From Bacteroidales bacterium (GTDB taxonomy: Bacteria > Bacteroidota > Bacteroidia > Bacteroidales > Lentimicrobiaceae): 64,000 bases of DNA. The notes under the pieces are model-generated. The model had not been told where the DNA came from. It ran no database searches and was given only the letters and a program-made list of their open reading frames with translations. A program made the translations under genes and the position numbers. The stretch is taken from contig JADJEQ010000039.1 in the NCBI GenBank assembly GCA_016709025.1, positions 1 to 64,000 on the forward strand, written 5' to 3'. Shown here in pieces: positions 18,005-28,036 of the stretch (position 1 is its first letter; each line of letters opens with the position of its first letter).

Positions 18005-18841
18005 TCAGTTCTTTATAAATTTCAGCATAATCGGATTGTTGTTGGTTTGTACCAACAAAAAATACAAACCTGCAGGCAACTGGTCAATATCCAGGCTGTT
18101 ATCGTTCATTATCAATGTTTTCCACATAACCGGCTGACCCATCGCATTCAGAACAGTACAATCAGCTTCGTCAAAATAGCCTTTCAGGAAAATATTTTTG
18201 CCAGCCGGATTCGGAAAAACCGTAAGCTCCTGTTGCAAAGAATGGAATTGGGTTCCAACGCTGGTCATATCGGGTGTACCACAGATTTCAATTCCCTTTT
18301 TATAATAGAACAGCGTGTTTTTGCTGAGTTCATACCCACCCATGCCACTGTAATGATATTCATAGGTCATTCCCAGACCTCTGCCATAATCATGAATAAT
18401 GTAATCATCTTCAAATCCGGGACCCCATGAATAAGCACACCCATTAATCAAAGAATCACAGAGTTGTGTTGAATTCTCAAAATACTGATTGATCGAGAAG
18501 CCGAAATCATAAAGTAACAAAGAAGAGTCCAAATCAGTATAAAAGACTGTGTTATTGAATATGCCGAAATGATATTCCAGAAAAGGCTCACCTTCCCAAA
18601 CAACGGTGGTATAATACATATCATGGTATAGATTATAGAACACTGTATCATGATTTTCAGAGTAATGCTTGCCGGTAACTGTAATTCTGTCTGCGTTGGG
18701 AGGCTGATAATTTGCCGTACTTCTTGTCTGAAACTCATCTCCGGCTTCAAAGTCGAAAACTTCACCAATGGTCATTAATTCCTGTGAATCAGCCACATGA
18801 AACAAAAGGAATGCAAATAAAATCAGGAAATTGGTTTTCAT
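18005..18841 (-). CDS. Secreted protein with type IX secretion sorting domain
   Basis: 278 codons. Signal peptide MKTNFLILFAFLLFHVADSQ. The middle part (about 25-200) is strand-rich and aromatic, without a recognised family. The last roughly 75 residues (LTVFPNPAGKNIFLKG, LNAMGQPV, LPAGLYFLLVQ, MLKFIKN) form the Por/T9SS type A sorting domain that directs export across the outer membrane and is then cleaved. Cargo function unknown. Confidence 0.7.
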   Translation of the reverse strand: MKTNFLILFAFLLFHVADSQELMTIGEVFDFEAGDEFQTRSTANYQPPNADRITVTGKHYSENHDTVFYNLYHDMYYTTVVWEGEPFLEYHFGIFNNTVFYTDLDSSLLLYDFGFSINQYFENSTQLCDSLINGCAYSWGPGFEDDYIIHDYGRGLGMTYEYHYSGMGGYELSKNTLFYYKKGIEICGTPDMTSVGTQFHSLQQELTVFPNPAGKNIFLKGYFDEADCTVLNAMGQPVMWKTLIMNDNSLDIDQLPAGLYFLLVQTNNNPIMLKFIKN

Positions 18842-19109
18842 AACTGGTTATTTTAAATTTTGAAAATATGCATATATATCCGGATTCCTCTTGCTAAAAT
18901 TACCTTCGTATATTTATGTTGTATCAAATGTATCAAGAAATAATTGAGTTACAAGGAAATCCTTTTAATAATCAGTTATCCGGGGAATAACATCTGAAAT
19001 TGTTTCCGGTCAATACCGGGGTGTTTTGAAGAGAAAAGCAGATTGAATGTTTTTCGGATGGTTTGAAACTCCGTTAACTTTCTACCTTTACGTCGGATAA
19101 AAAAGCAAA
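18842..19109. promoter_or_regulatory. Divergent intergenic region with tcdA promoter candidate
   Basis: TTTG at 19062-19065 and TACCTTTA at 19083-19090 (17 bases apart, -7 box with one mismatch to TAnnTTTG) lie 20 bases before the tcdA ATG. Nothing else is evident in these 268 bases. Confidence 0.3.
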
Positions 19110-19841
19110 ATGACTGACGACTGGCAGGCCCGAACCCGATTGTTACTCGACGATGAGAAGATTGGCAAACTCCGCGCTTCTCATGTACTTGTGGCCGGAC
19201 TGGGCGGAGTAGGTGCTTACGCTGCCGAACAACTGGTAAGGGCCGGCATTGGCAGTATGACCATTGTTGACGGGGATAAAATACACACATCCAACCGGAA
19301 CAGGCAATTGCCAGCCCTGGTGAGTACTACGGGCCGGCGAAAAACAGATATTATGGCTGAAAGGCTGCTCGACATCAACCCTGAGCTCAGGCTCACGGCC
19401 ATATCAGAATACATCAAGGATGAGCGGGCCATTGAAATACTGGAACAAGGCTATGACTATGTGGTGGATGCCATCGACACCCTCTCTCCGAAAGTTTACT
19501 TTATCTATCACACCCTTCGCCTGAATATGCCGCTGATCAGCTCAATGGGGGCAGGTGGAAAACTCGATCCGCTGCGAATAAAAATCGCCGACATATCCGA
19601 AACAAACAATTGTAAATTAGCATACTACATTCGCAAGCACCTCCACAAACTCGGAATCTGGAATGGATTTCAGGCAGTTTACTCACCCGAAGAGGTCTCA
19701 CGCAACGCAATTCAGATATCTGAAGGTGAGATCAACAAAAAATCGACGGTAGGCACCATCTCCTATATGCCTGCCATATTCGGTTGTTTTTGTGCTGCAG
19801 GGGTCATCAGCGGTCTCCTCGGTAATAAGACCGGAATATAA
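19110..19841 (+). CDS. tcdA: tRNA threonylcarbamoyladenosine dehydratase (TcdA/CsdL)
   Basis: 243 codons, normal length. E1-like ThiF/MoeB fold: GLGGVGAYAAEQLVRAGIG is the glycine-rich ATP loop at about 31-49, followed by DGDKIHTSNRNRQLPA (the D-x-x-x-SNxNRQ adenylation motif) and VVDAIDTLSPKV. The enzyme activates and dehydrates t6A37 to cyclic ct6A in tRNAs reading ANN codons, in the cytoplasm. The C-terminal Cys pair of ubiquitin-E1-like enzymes is absent, as expected for TcdA. Stands alone between a T9SS gene (divergent) and the kinase cluster. Confidence 0.88.
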   Translation: MTDDWQARTRLLLDDEKIGKLRASHVLVAGLGGVGAYAAEQLVRAGIGSMTIVDGDKIHTSNRNRQLPALVSTTGRRKTDIMAERLLDINPELRLTAISEYIKDERAIEILEQGYDYVVDAIDTLSPKVYFIYHTLRLNMPLISSMGAGGKLDPLRIKIADISETNNCKLAYYIRKHLHKLGIWNGFQAVYSPEEVSRNAIQISEGEINKKSTVGTISYMPAIFGCFCAAGVISGLLGNKTGI

Positions 19842-19996
19842 CTGACCCGGGGTTACTTTAACAACTATTCAACATTAATATTCTGAACCTGAATTATAGA
19901 GGTAAGGCCTGCCTTATCCCCCATTCTGAGCCCTGAAGCAGCTGTGGAAATTCAGTCACTCATAAACTTAAGGATTGCAAACGCGATTTGATTTCG

Positions 19997-22798
19997 ATGA
20001 TGAATCATGGTAAAGAAGTAGACCGGCTGAACGAGAAAATCTCATTGCTTGAAGAAACCCTGAAAGCGATACCCGATATTATGTTTGAACTTGATGGTGA
20101 TGGAGTTATCTATAACTACCATGCACCTGACAATGCTTCATTGCTGTTGCCGCCTGAAGTGTTTATCGGTAAAAGAACTTCCGAAATTCTTCCGGAATCG
20201 ATCAGCAAACCGGTAGAAGAGGCGATCAGGGAAGCAAACGAAAAAGGTCAGTCTGTCGGGATTCAATACAGCATCCCGCAAAAAGGAATCACCGAATGGT
20301 TCGAATTGTCGGTTTCCAAAAAAATATCACTAAACCTTGAACCCAGGTATATTGCCTTAGCCAGGAACATAACCTACCGTAAAATGGCCGAACTGAAGCT
20401 TTCGAGGCAGAGTGAAATCCTGGAGGGCGTTGCAAAAGCCACTGCAGCCCTTCTTCTGGGTGACGACCTGAATGAAGCGATCAATTATACTTTTAAAATA
20501 ATTGGCTCAACAGCAAACGTTGACAGGGTATATCTGTTTGAGTACCACACCGATCCGTTATCCGGCGCAACGCTTATCAGTCAGCGGTTTGAATGGTGTA
20601 AACCCGGCATAACCCCTCAAATCCACAATCCCGAACTTCAAAACCTTCCGGCAGACTTTTTAGACAGGTGGAATAAAATATTGGCAAAGGGTGGATCGGT
20701 GAGCGGATTTATAAAAGATTTTCCTGATGATGAAAGAGAAATCCTGGAATCTCAGGACATCATATCCCTCCTGGTTGTTCCGGTTTTTGTTGAACACAAG
20801 ATTTTGGGCTTTATCGGATTTGATGATTGTACAGCAGGATTAGGGTGGTCGGAGTCAGAATCCCATATCCTGAGCAGCGTTGCAACCGGTATTGGTAGCG
20901 CGATCATGCGTCATCGTTCTGAAGAAAAACTTCGTTTCAGTGAAAACAGGTTCAGGGTCATGTATGAAGAATCGCCCCTGGGACTCGTATTAACAGATGA
21001 TTATGGCAAAATAACCGATGCAAACAAGGCATTCCTGAAAATGCTCGGTTATTCCTGCAGTCTGGTGGGAGAGAAAACATTCTTCGACCTGATTCCGCCA
21101 GAATACGTCAGGGAAAAACACGCAGTGATCGTAAGCCTGAAGTATCAGAAAAGGGCCGGACCGGTTGAAATATCGCTGATAACAGCAGATAACAAAAAGG
21201 TACCTGTTATCCTGAACCTGGTACTTGTTCATGATCTGATGAAAAACCCGCAGGTTTTCCTGGTGGTTGAAGACATTACCTATCGCAAAAAATCGGAAAT
21301 TGAACTGATCAATGCCAAAGAAACCGCAGACCGGGCCAACATGGCTAAAAGTGAGTTCCTGGCAAATATGAGCCACGAGATAAGAACCCCCCTGAATGCA
21401 ATCATGGGATTCTCAGAATTACTGGCCGACCAGTTAAAAGAACCCAGACAACGCGACTTTGTGGAATTAATCAACAGTAGTGGTAAAAATCTGCTGTTGC
21501 TTATAAACGATATTCTTGACCTTTCCAAAATTGAAGCAGGTAAGGTCAATATTGAGATCGAACCCGTTAATCCCAGGAGCCTGCTGAATGAATTATCGAG
21601 AATCTTTTCTTTACCCATACAGGAAAAAAAGCTCGGTTTTATCATTGATACAGATCCTGACCTCCCGGAAACACTGCTGCTTGATGAAACCAGGATACGG
21701 CAGGTGCTTTTCAACCTGGTAGGAAACGCTGTAAAATTCACCAGTCACGGACAAATCTCCCTTTCATTGAAAGCGGTGAGTAAGCCGGGTGATAAAAGCA
21801 GAATAGACCTTATGTTTGAGATTACTGATAGTGGCATTGGAATTCGGGCGGATCAACATGAAACGATATTTCAGGCATTCAGGCAACAGGAAGGACAAAG
21901 TACCCGCAAATTTGGCGGCACAGGCCTTGGCCTTACCATTACCCGCAGGCTTGTTGAAATGATGAATGGCAAAATTACAGTCGAGAGCAAACCTGGTAAC
22001 GGAAGTACTTTCAGGGTGTGGCTCTATAATGTGGGTATTTCTGTGAAGAAACAGATGATATCGCTGAGCAGGGACTTTGAAATTGCCCGGTCGGTGAGTT
22101 TCTACAACCCTTTGGTTCTGTTGGTTGAAGATATTGATGTAAACCGGATGGTAATCAAAGAGATGTTGAATGGAAGAAATTTACGGATAATTGAAGCCGT
22201 CAACGGAGAGTTGGCCCTGGTGAAACTGAGGGAACAGAAGCCCGATCTGATCCTGATGGATATGCAGATGCCGGTGATGGACGGATATACAGCAACCCGG
22301 CTGATTAAATCAGACCCGAACCTGAAAGATATTCCGATCATCGCTCTCACAGCTTCGGCCATGAAAAATCAGGCCTTTGAAATCAGGTCGCTGTGCGATG
22401 GATACCTGCAAAAACCGGTAACACCAGGCACCCTGATCACAGAATTGTGCCGGTTTCTCCCCCATGTAAATACCGCTCCCCCAATTCCGGAAGAAAGCAT
22501 TGACCGGGAGGTAGCACCTGTTAAGCCGGAAAGGATAAAGGAATCAATCACCAACGGAGCAGAACAGAAGACGAATGAATCACTACTGGTTGAACTAAAC
22601 AATGTACGCGATGGAATGGTCATTGATGAGATTATTGCCTTTGCCATAAAGATGGCGAATTTCCCTGACCATGAAAATTCGGATACAATTCACGCCCTTG
22701 CTTCTGAAATCAAGAGGCAGGCCGAATTGTACCGGATTGATAAACTGATTACATGTATGGACGATCTTGAAAAACAACTTCAGCAAATTCAGGATTAA
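19997..22798 (+). CDS. Cytoplasmic hybrid histidine kinase (PAS-GAF-PAS-HisKA-HATPase-REC)
   Basis: The start is ATG 19997 (a second ATG follows directly). No transmembrane segment. Order: PAS (about 15-130), GAF (about 145-310), PAS (about 315-435), HisKA with FLANMSHEIRTPLN (His near 459), HATPase_c with N and G boxes (NLVGNAVKF, DSGIGI, GTGLGLTI), receiver domain with LILMDMQMPVMDG (phospho-acceptor Asp near 753), then an Hpt-sized helical tail without a convincing Hpt histidine context. Stop and the ATG of the next gene share one base (TAATG), so the two are translationally coupled. Senses an intracellular cue; no output domain of its own. Confidence 0.85.
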   Translation: MMNHGKEVDRLNEKISLLEETLKAIPDIMFELDGDGVIYNYHAPDNASLLLPPEVFIGKRTSEILPESISKPVEEAIREANEKGQSVGIQYSIPQKGITEWFELSVSKKISLNLEPRYIALARNITYRKMAELKLSRQSEILEGVAKATAALLLGDDLNEAINYTFKIIGSTANVDRVYLFEYHTDPLSGATLISQRFEWCKPGITPQIHNPELQNLPADFLDRWNKILAKGGSVSGFIKDFPDDEREILESQDIISLLVVPVFVEHKILGFIGFDDCTAGLGWSESESHILSSVATGIGSAIMRHRSEEKLRFSENRFRVMYEESPLGLVLTDDYGKITDANKAFLKMLGYSCSLVGEKTFFDLIPPEYVREKHAVIVSLKYQKRAGPVEISLITADNKKVPVILNLVLVHDLMKNPQVFLVVEDITYRKKSEIELINAKETADRANMAKSEFLANMSHEIRTPLNAIMGFSELLADQLKEPRQRDFVELINSSGKNLLLLINDILDLSKIEAGKVNIEIEPVNPRSLLNELSRIFSLPIQEKKLGFIIDTDPDLPETLLLDETRIRQVLFNLVGNAVKFTSHGQISLSLKAVSKPGDKSRIDLMFEITDSGIGIRADQHETIFQAFRQQEGQSTRKFGGTGLGLTITRRLVEMMNGKITVESKPGNGSTFRVWLYNVGISVKKQMISLSRDFEIARSVSFYNPLVLLVEDIDVNRMVIKEMLNGRNLRIIEAVNGELALVKLREQKPDLILMDMQMPVMDGYTATRLIKSDPNLKDIPIIALTASAMKNQAFEIRSLCDGYLQKPVTPGTLITELCRFLPHVNTAPPIPEESIDREVAPVKPERIKESITNGAEQKTNESLLVELNNVRDGMVIDEIIAFAIKMANFPDHENSDTIHALASEIKRQAELYRIDKLITCMDDLEKQLQQIQD

Positions 22799-23940
22799 TG
22801 AACGAAAAAGAAGAAACATTCAAAGGCTTTGGCAATCAGCCACCTCCACTGATTTTGATTGTGGATGATCTCCCTGAAAATCTCGCTGTCCTCGGCAACA
22901 TCCTACGCAATGAAGGGTATCAGATAGCCGTAGCCAACAACGGTCAGCAAGCCGTGAAAATAGCTGCTTCGCGCAAGCCCGATCTCGTATTGCTCGATGT
23001 GGCCATGCCGGAAATGGATGGTCTTATTGCCAGCCGCCTGATGAAAGAAAACCCCGAATCTGAAAATATTCCCGTTATCTTTCTAACCGCCCGTACTGAT
23101 AGCAGTGATGTTTTGAAAGGTTTTGAAGCAGGAGCGGTAGATTACATTGCCAAACCCTTTAAGTCTGCCGAACTCCTGGCAAGGGTGGCTACACACATCG
23201 AACTCAAGCAATCGCGTGACTTGATTTTCAGGCAAAAGACCGAGCTAACCCAATTACTCGCTACCAAAGACAAGTTGTTTTCAATTATATCGCATGACCT
23301 CAGAAGCCCTTTTGCAGGATTGCTCACCATGATCAATATTATGGTAGAGGAATTTGACTCTTATGAAAAAGAGGAATTGAGAGTTTCAATGAAGCTTATC
23401 AGAGATACTTCAGATCATATGCATACGCTCATTCAGAACCTGCTCAACTGGGCTAAACTTCAAAATAGCACGCTGGAATACAAGCCTTTAAAAATTCATC
23501 TTAAAGAAGAAGTCAGGAAATCAACCGATGTACTGGCGATGAACTCTGTAAAAAAGGGAATTCAATTCAGCTCATCCATATCTGATAGTGTTTACATTGC
23601 TGCCGACCCTGATATGCTGAGGATTATATTTCATAATCTACTGGGCAATGCAATAAAATTCAGTCATTCAGGTGGAACAATTCAAATCAGTTGTACAACA
23701 GATCAGGATTTAATTACGCTCGGCATAACCGATATGGGTGTAGGAATGACTCAATCTCAGACAGAAAACCTTTTTAAACCGGGAAATTATATTTCAACAT
23801 CAGGCACGGCAAATGAACCGGGTTCCGGGCTTGGTTTAATCCTGTGTAAAGAAATGATAGAGAAAATGGGTGGCAAAATTGGAGTTGAATCAGAGTACGG
23901 AACAGGAAGTACCTTCTGGTTCAGCCTGCCAGCGGGCTAG
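22798..23940 (+). CDS. Response regulator-histidine kinase hybrid (REC-HisKA-HATPase)
   Basis: 380 codons, coupled to the upstream hybrid kinase. Receiver at about 17-130 (LILIVDDLPENLAVLG, phospho-Asp in LVLLDVAMPEMDG near 66, Lys in AKPF). HisKA is at about 155-225 with SIISHDLRSPFAG (His near 165), and HATPase_c at about 265-378 (NLLGNAIKF, DMGVGM, GSGLGLILC). The inverted order, receiver first, is typical of kinases that take input by phosphorelay instead of a sensor domain, most likely from the upstream hybrid. Cytoplasmic. Ends in TAG. Confidence 0.85.
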   Translation: MNEKEETFKGFGNQPPPLILIVDDLPENLAVLGNILRNEGYQIAVANNGQQAVKIAASRKPDLVLLDVAMPEMDGLIASRLMKENPESENIPVIFLTARTDSSDVLKGFEAGAVDYIAKPFKSAELLARVATHIELKQSRDLIFRQKTELTQLLATKDKLFSIISHDLRSPFAGLLTMINIMVEEFDSYEKEELRVSMKLIRDTSDHMHTLIQNLLNWAKLQNSTLEYKPLKIHLKEEVRKSTDVLAMNSVKKGIQFSSSISDSVYIAADPDMLRIIFHNLLGNAIKFSHSGGTIQISCTTDQDLITLGITDMGVGMTQSQTENLFKPGNYISTSGTANEPGSGLGLILCKEMIEKMGGKIGVESEYGTGSTFWFSLPAG

Positions 23941-23991
23941 ACAGGAAACCAGCAGTTATAATAGATTCACTTTTCAAAATAATTAATCAAG

Positions 23992-24023
23992 TTTGTATCT
24001 GATCTGATTTTTTTTTACTTTTA
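23992..24023 (+). promoter_or_regulatory. Bacteroidota-type promoter for the third kinase
   Basis: TTTG at 23992-23995 and TACTTTTA at 24016-24023, 20 bases apart, fit the TTTG / TAnnTTTG consensus with one -7 mismatch. The ATG is 48 bases downstream. Confidence 0.4.
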
Positions 24024-24070
24024 CACGGGGTTGGGAAACGTACTTTGAGATTAAGTAAAACTATTAATCG

Positions 24071-26905
24071 ATGACATCCGGTTTGTTTGAACGCAAAGAC
24101 CATGATGAGGGGGAGGTCTTTTCTGAAATTAATTTAGATTGGGTAAACCATTACCTGGCACCCATTATACTAACCGACAATACTGGTTTAATTTTAAGGG
24201 TAAACAGGGCATTTACAGCTTTTACCGGATTTTCGCGGGAAGAGATTACGGGAAGCCATGTATCATCCGTATTAAATCCCGATTCAAGGGTTTCATCCGG
24301 TTTACCAGTTGAAAACAACCGTGATGCTTACCTGATCCCAAATAGAATAAAGAACGGGGCGGGTATAATCTGCCATTGTTCCAGAGAAAAAATAAAACCG
24401 GAAAACGGGGAAGATCTTGACCTGATTTACCTGTATCCACAGAATGATCCCGGGACCATAACTGACAAGTATCAGGAAAACGGTACAAAATCCGAAAGCA
24501 GCACAAGGGTAGATAATAACCTGAGCGACATTGCCCGGCATGATAAAACAATATTCGAAAACATTCCGGATCTGCTGGTACTATCTGATCATCAGGCAAA
24601 TGTTATTGAAGTTACCCAAAATGCCGGTTTCCCGATTCCCCACCTGGGCAGGTTTCTCAAAAACAAAAACCTGCTGAATATTCTTCCGGAAGACTCACAG
24701 ACTCTATTTTTAAAATACAGGGAAATTGCAATATCCGGAGAACCGGCATCTTATTATGATGAATTTGATTTCGGAAGAGAAAAACGATTTCTGGAATTCA
24801 GACTGATATCTGTAGACAATGACCGGATACTGGCTATAATTCGTGATGTTACCAGGCTTAAAAAAACCGAAAAAGCCCTGATCGTAAGCCAGGAAAGGCT
24901 TAACCGCATGCAAAGGATTTCAGGCATCGGAAGCTGGGATGTTTCGTTCGGAGAAAAAACCGAAATCCTGACCTGGAATTTCTTCGAACTACTCGGGGTC
25001 GGTAACCCCGGTTCTGCCATCAGCAGGGACCATATCAGCCATTTCAACCTCGTTCATCCGGATGATCTCCTTGATTATAAAACCACGTTTAACGAAGCCA
25101 TTCGTAAAAAATCAGGCGAATACCGGGCCGAGTACCGTATCATTGACTCCTGGGGCAAATTGCGCTATTTGTTTACTGAAGCGCAACTCAGGTTTAACAA
25201 TGACGGCAATCTCAGTCATTGGTCAGGAACCATACAGGATATCACAAAACGCAAAAAAGCTGAAAGTCTGAAAGCATCGGCCTTTCAGATATCTCAACTT
25301 ATACATTCGCAGCATAACCTTGCCCACCTGATGAGGGCCATCCACCAGATTATTGCCTCCATGATGCCGGCACCTAACCTGCTTGTGGCGATGAGAAATG
25401 AGACCGATGGTAAAATCTCCTTCCCTTATTGTATCGATCCGACCGGAGCCCCCAATTCCGATTCGGCTGAAAATGGTCTGATCGGATATGTGCTGCGTTC
25501 CGGCGAACCGCTGCTGGTCTCGGCAAGTGCCATCGATGTGATGATGAATGAAAATATCATCCGCAACCTTCAACCGGTGCCCGAGTCCTGGCTGGGCGTT
25601 CCCCTTTGTACCCGCGACAGGGTGCTTGGGGTACTTGTACTTCAGTCATATTCTCCGGATATCACCTATGGTGAAGACGAAAAAAATATCCTGATTTTTG
25701 TTTCCGAACAAATTGCACTTTCAATTCAAAGAATCAACAGCGACGAAGCATTGCTGAATGCCAAAAACCAGGCTGAAGAATCAAGCAGGCTGAAATCATC
25801 GCTGCTTGCCAATATGAGCCACGAACTCAGGACTCCCATGACCGGTATCCTGGGCTTTTCAGAAATCCTCTGCGATGAACTTGAAGAGGACCGGTTTAAA
25901 GTAATGGCCTCTACCATTTACAAGTCGGCCAACCGGCTCATGTCAACGCTTAACTCGATCATGGACCTCTCTGCCATCGAGGCGAACATCGACAGTCTGA
26001 AAATAAACACCATCAGCATCAAATCGGCATTTCTTCCCCAACTGCGAAATCTCCATATAATAGCCAGTGACAAAGGATTATACCTGCGCACCGCCCTTCC
26101 TCCGACCATTCATGTAATGGCCGATGAAAAACTGCTGGGACAGCTGCTCTACCACATTCTCGATAACGCCATCAAATTTACGATTGATGGCGGAATATCA
26201 ATCAGTGCTTATATTAACGACAAGGATAAAAAGGAAGCGATTATCAGGGTCAGCGATACCGGTATTGGCATTGCGCCCGAGCACCACAAGTTGATTTTTG
26301 AAGAGTTCAGACAGGTGAGTGAAGGCATGTCGCGGACATTCGAAGGCAGTGGACTGGGGCTGGCCCTCTGTTCTAAAATTGCACGGCTAATCAATGCCCG
26401 TTTATGGGTGGATAGTGTGCCTGGGAAAGGCTCCGATTTTTACATCGCCTTACCGACTGCTTTCCTTGATTACACTGAGCCCGCTGCGGATCAGGATAGT
26501 TCACCGGTAATCAATACCCAAAGGCTGAGCAGGGGTCCTGTTCCTGAAATCTTAATCGTTGAAGATAACGAGATTAACCGGCGTCTGGCGGCACTTTACC
26601 TGCGTGAGTTGTGCAACACCGAAATGGCAGAAAACGGGTATGTTGCCCTGGAGAAAATCAAACGTAAAAAATACGATGCCATTCTCATGGATATTAACCT
26701 GGGAGCAGGTCCCAACGGAATGTCAATTGCCAACCAGGTGAGAACACTGGAGAACTATAAAGATGTCCCGATCATTGCTGTTACCGGTTATACCATGCAG
26801 GGCGACCGTGAAAAGCTTCTCTCAAACGGCTGTTCTCACTATCTTGCCAAACCCTACGATAAAAAAACCCTGCTCAGACTGTTTTCAGATATTCTTTACT
26901 CCTGA
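24071..26905 (+). CDS. Cytoplasmic hybrid histidine kinase (three PAS-GAF-HisKA-HATPase-REC)
   Basis: 944 codons, no membrane segment. PAS domains at about 25-130 (ILTDNTGLILRVNRAFTAF), 155-265 (ENIPDLLVLSDHQANVIEV) and 285-395 (PAS_3 type with the PAC end GTIQDITKRKKAE). GAF at about 400-555. HisKA with LANMSHELRTPMTG (His near 583), HATPase_c (ILDNAIKF, DTGIGI, GSGLGLALC), C-terminal receiver with ILIVEDNEINRRL and AILMDINLGAGPNG (Asp near 874). Own promoter but same direction as the preceding pair, so the three may form one signalling unit. Input ligand unknown. Confidence 0.85.
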   Translation: MTSGLFERKDHDEGEVFSEINLDWVNHYLAPIILTDNTGLILRVNRAFTAFTGFSREEITGSHVSSVLNPDSRVSSGLPVENNRDAYLIPNRIKNGAGIICHCSREKIKPENGEDLDLIYLYPQNDPGTITDKYQENGTKSESSTRVDNNLSDIARHDKTIFENIPDLLVLSDHQANVIEVTQNAGFPIPHLGRFLKNKNLLNILPEDSQTLFLKYREIAISGEPASYYDEFDFGREKRFLEFRLISVDNDRILAIIRDVTRLKKTEKALIVSQERLNRMQRISGIGSWDVSFGEKTEILTWNFFELLGVGNPGSAISRDHISHFNLVHPDDLLDYKTTFNEAIRKKSGEYRAEYRIIDSWGKLRYLFTEAQLRFNNDGNLSHWSGTIQDITKRKKAESLKASAFQISQLIHSQHNLAHLMRAIHQIIASMMPAPNLLVAMRNETDGKISFPYCIDPTGAPNSDSAENGLIGYVLRSGEPLLVSASAIDVMMNENIIRNLQPVPESWLGVPLCTRDRVLGVLVLQSYSPDITYGEDEKNILIFVSEQIALSIQRINSDEALLNAKNQAEESSRLKSSLLANMSHELRTPMTGILGFSEILCDELEEDRFKVMASTIYKSANRLMSTLNSIMDLSAIEANIDSLKINTISIKSAFLPQLRNLHIIASDKGLYLRTALPPTIHVMADEKLLGQLLYHILDNAIKFTIDGGISISAYINDKDKKEAIIRVSDTGIGIAPEHHKLIFEEFRQVSEGMSRTFEGSGLGLALCSKIARLINARLWVDSVPGKGSDFYIALPTAFLDYTEPAADQDSSPVINTQRLSRGPVPEILIVEDNEINRRLAALYLRELCNTEMAENGYVALEKIKRKKYDAILMDINLGAGPNGMSIANQVRTLENYKDVPIIAVTGYTMQGDREKLLSNGCSHYLAKPYDKKTLLRLFSDILYS

Positions 26906-26986
26906 TTCAGAGACTGATATATTTATTTGAAACCCGCCCTAAAGGATGGGCCTGTGCATGGAGTTTTTCAAAATTCAAATGGTCTC

Positions 26987-27901
26987 TTATACCTGGTAGG
27001 TTTTACCATCCTCTGCAAGATAGGTTTCAGGGAAAACAAGCCGCGCTTCTTCAAGCAGGGGCAAAAGGTTATCGTACCTCGCAGAAAAATGGCCGATCAG
27101 CAGTTTACCGGCTCCGGCCTTCTTTGCAAACAAAGCTGCCTCAGCCGCGGTCGAATGCATTTTAGCCTTCGCCACCTCCGCCATATCACTCATAAATGTT
27201 GCCTCATGGTAAACCAGGTTGCATCCAGGTATTCTGTATGCCAATTCCTCATTATACAAAGAATCTGAACAAACAGCGTATGAACGGGGTGGCACAGGCT
27301 CATCTGTCAGCAAACTATTGGCTATCACACTGCCGTCTTCCAGGAAGTAATCATTTCCAGCTTTCAGTTCATTGAAAGCAGTATAGGGAACCCCGTACTT
27401 TTCAGCAGTCTCAAGATTGATATGCCTTGGATACTTTTTCTCGGCAAACAGAAACCCCGTAGTCGGAATCCGGTGTACCATTGGAAAAGAAGTAATTGTT
27501 ATCCTTTCATCTTCATAGATAAGCTCATTCTCCTCTCCACTGGTCAAATGATAGATGATCCTGTATGAAAGGGAGGTAAGTGAAGCCTCCAGTTGCAGCG
27601 AAACAATGGGTTCAAGTGCGGCAGGCCCGTATATGTGCAGATCATCCTTTCTGCCAAGCAGATGAAGCGTCGACACCAGGCCGATAAGTCCGTAAAAATG
27701 ATCCCCATGCAGGTGGCTGATAAAAACATGATGAATGCGCATAAACCTGACTTTCAGCTTCATCAACTGAATCTGGGTTCCTTCACCACAGTCAACAAGA
27801 AACAACTGGCCGGCATAATTAACCAGCTGGGAAGTCAGGTTGCGGTTTTTATAAGGAAGGGCTGCGCTGCTCCCCAGGATTGTAACTGAAAAATCTCTCA
27901 T
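26987..27901 (-). CDS. rnz: Ribonuclease Z (tRNA 3'-processing endonuclease)
   Basis: 304 codons, normal for the bacterial short form. Metallo-beta-lactamase fold with FLVDCGEGTQIQL, the zinc-binding SHLHGDHFYGL (HxHxDH, about 62-68), a mid-protein flexible arm, YHEATFMSDM and the C-terminal LLIGHFSARY. It removes 3' trailers from tRNA precursors. Lies just downstream of rpsA on the same strand, separated by a strong terminator, an arrangement common in Bacteroidota. Confidence 0.92.
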   Translation of the reverse strand: MRDFSVTILGSSAALPYKNRNLTSQLVNYAGQLFLVDCGEGTQIQLMKLKVRFMRIHHVFISHLHGDHFYGLIGLVSTLHLLGRKDDLHIYGPAALEPIVSLQLEASLTSLSYRIIYHLTSGEENELIYEDERITITSFPMVHRIPTTGFLFAEKKYPRHINLETAEKYGVPYTAFNELKAGNDYFLEDGSVIANSLLTDEPVPPRSYAVCSDSLYNEELAYRIPGCNLVYHEATFMSDMAEVAKAKMHSTAAEAALFAKKAGAGKLLIGHFSARYDNLLPLLEEARLVFPETYLAEDGKTYQV

Positions 27902-27992
27902 CTACTGTGGCCCTGATTTATCTTTAACTCTCTCCATGTTCATTAAGCGGTAAAATTCTATAAAAAAACCAATACCCGAATGTCCCTAAACG

Positions 27993-28019
27993 AAAAAATC
28001 CCCGTTGAGGGGATTTTTT
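27993..28019 (-). terminator. Intrinsic terminator of rpsA
   Basis: AAAAAATCCCC / GTTGA / GGGGATTTTTT is a perfect 11-bp stem with A- and T-flanks, so it can act in both directions. It sits 18 bases past the rpsA stop. Confidence 0.85.
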
Positions 28020-28036
28020 CAGGATTATTTCAGAAA

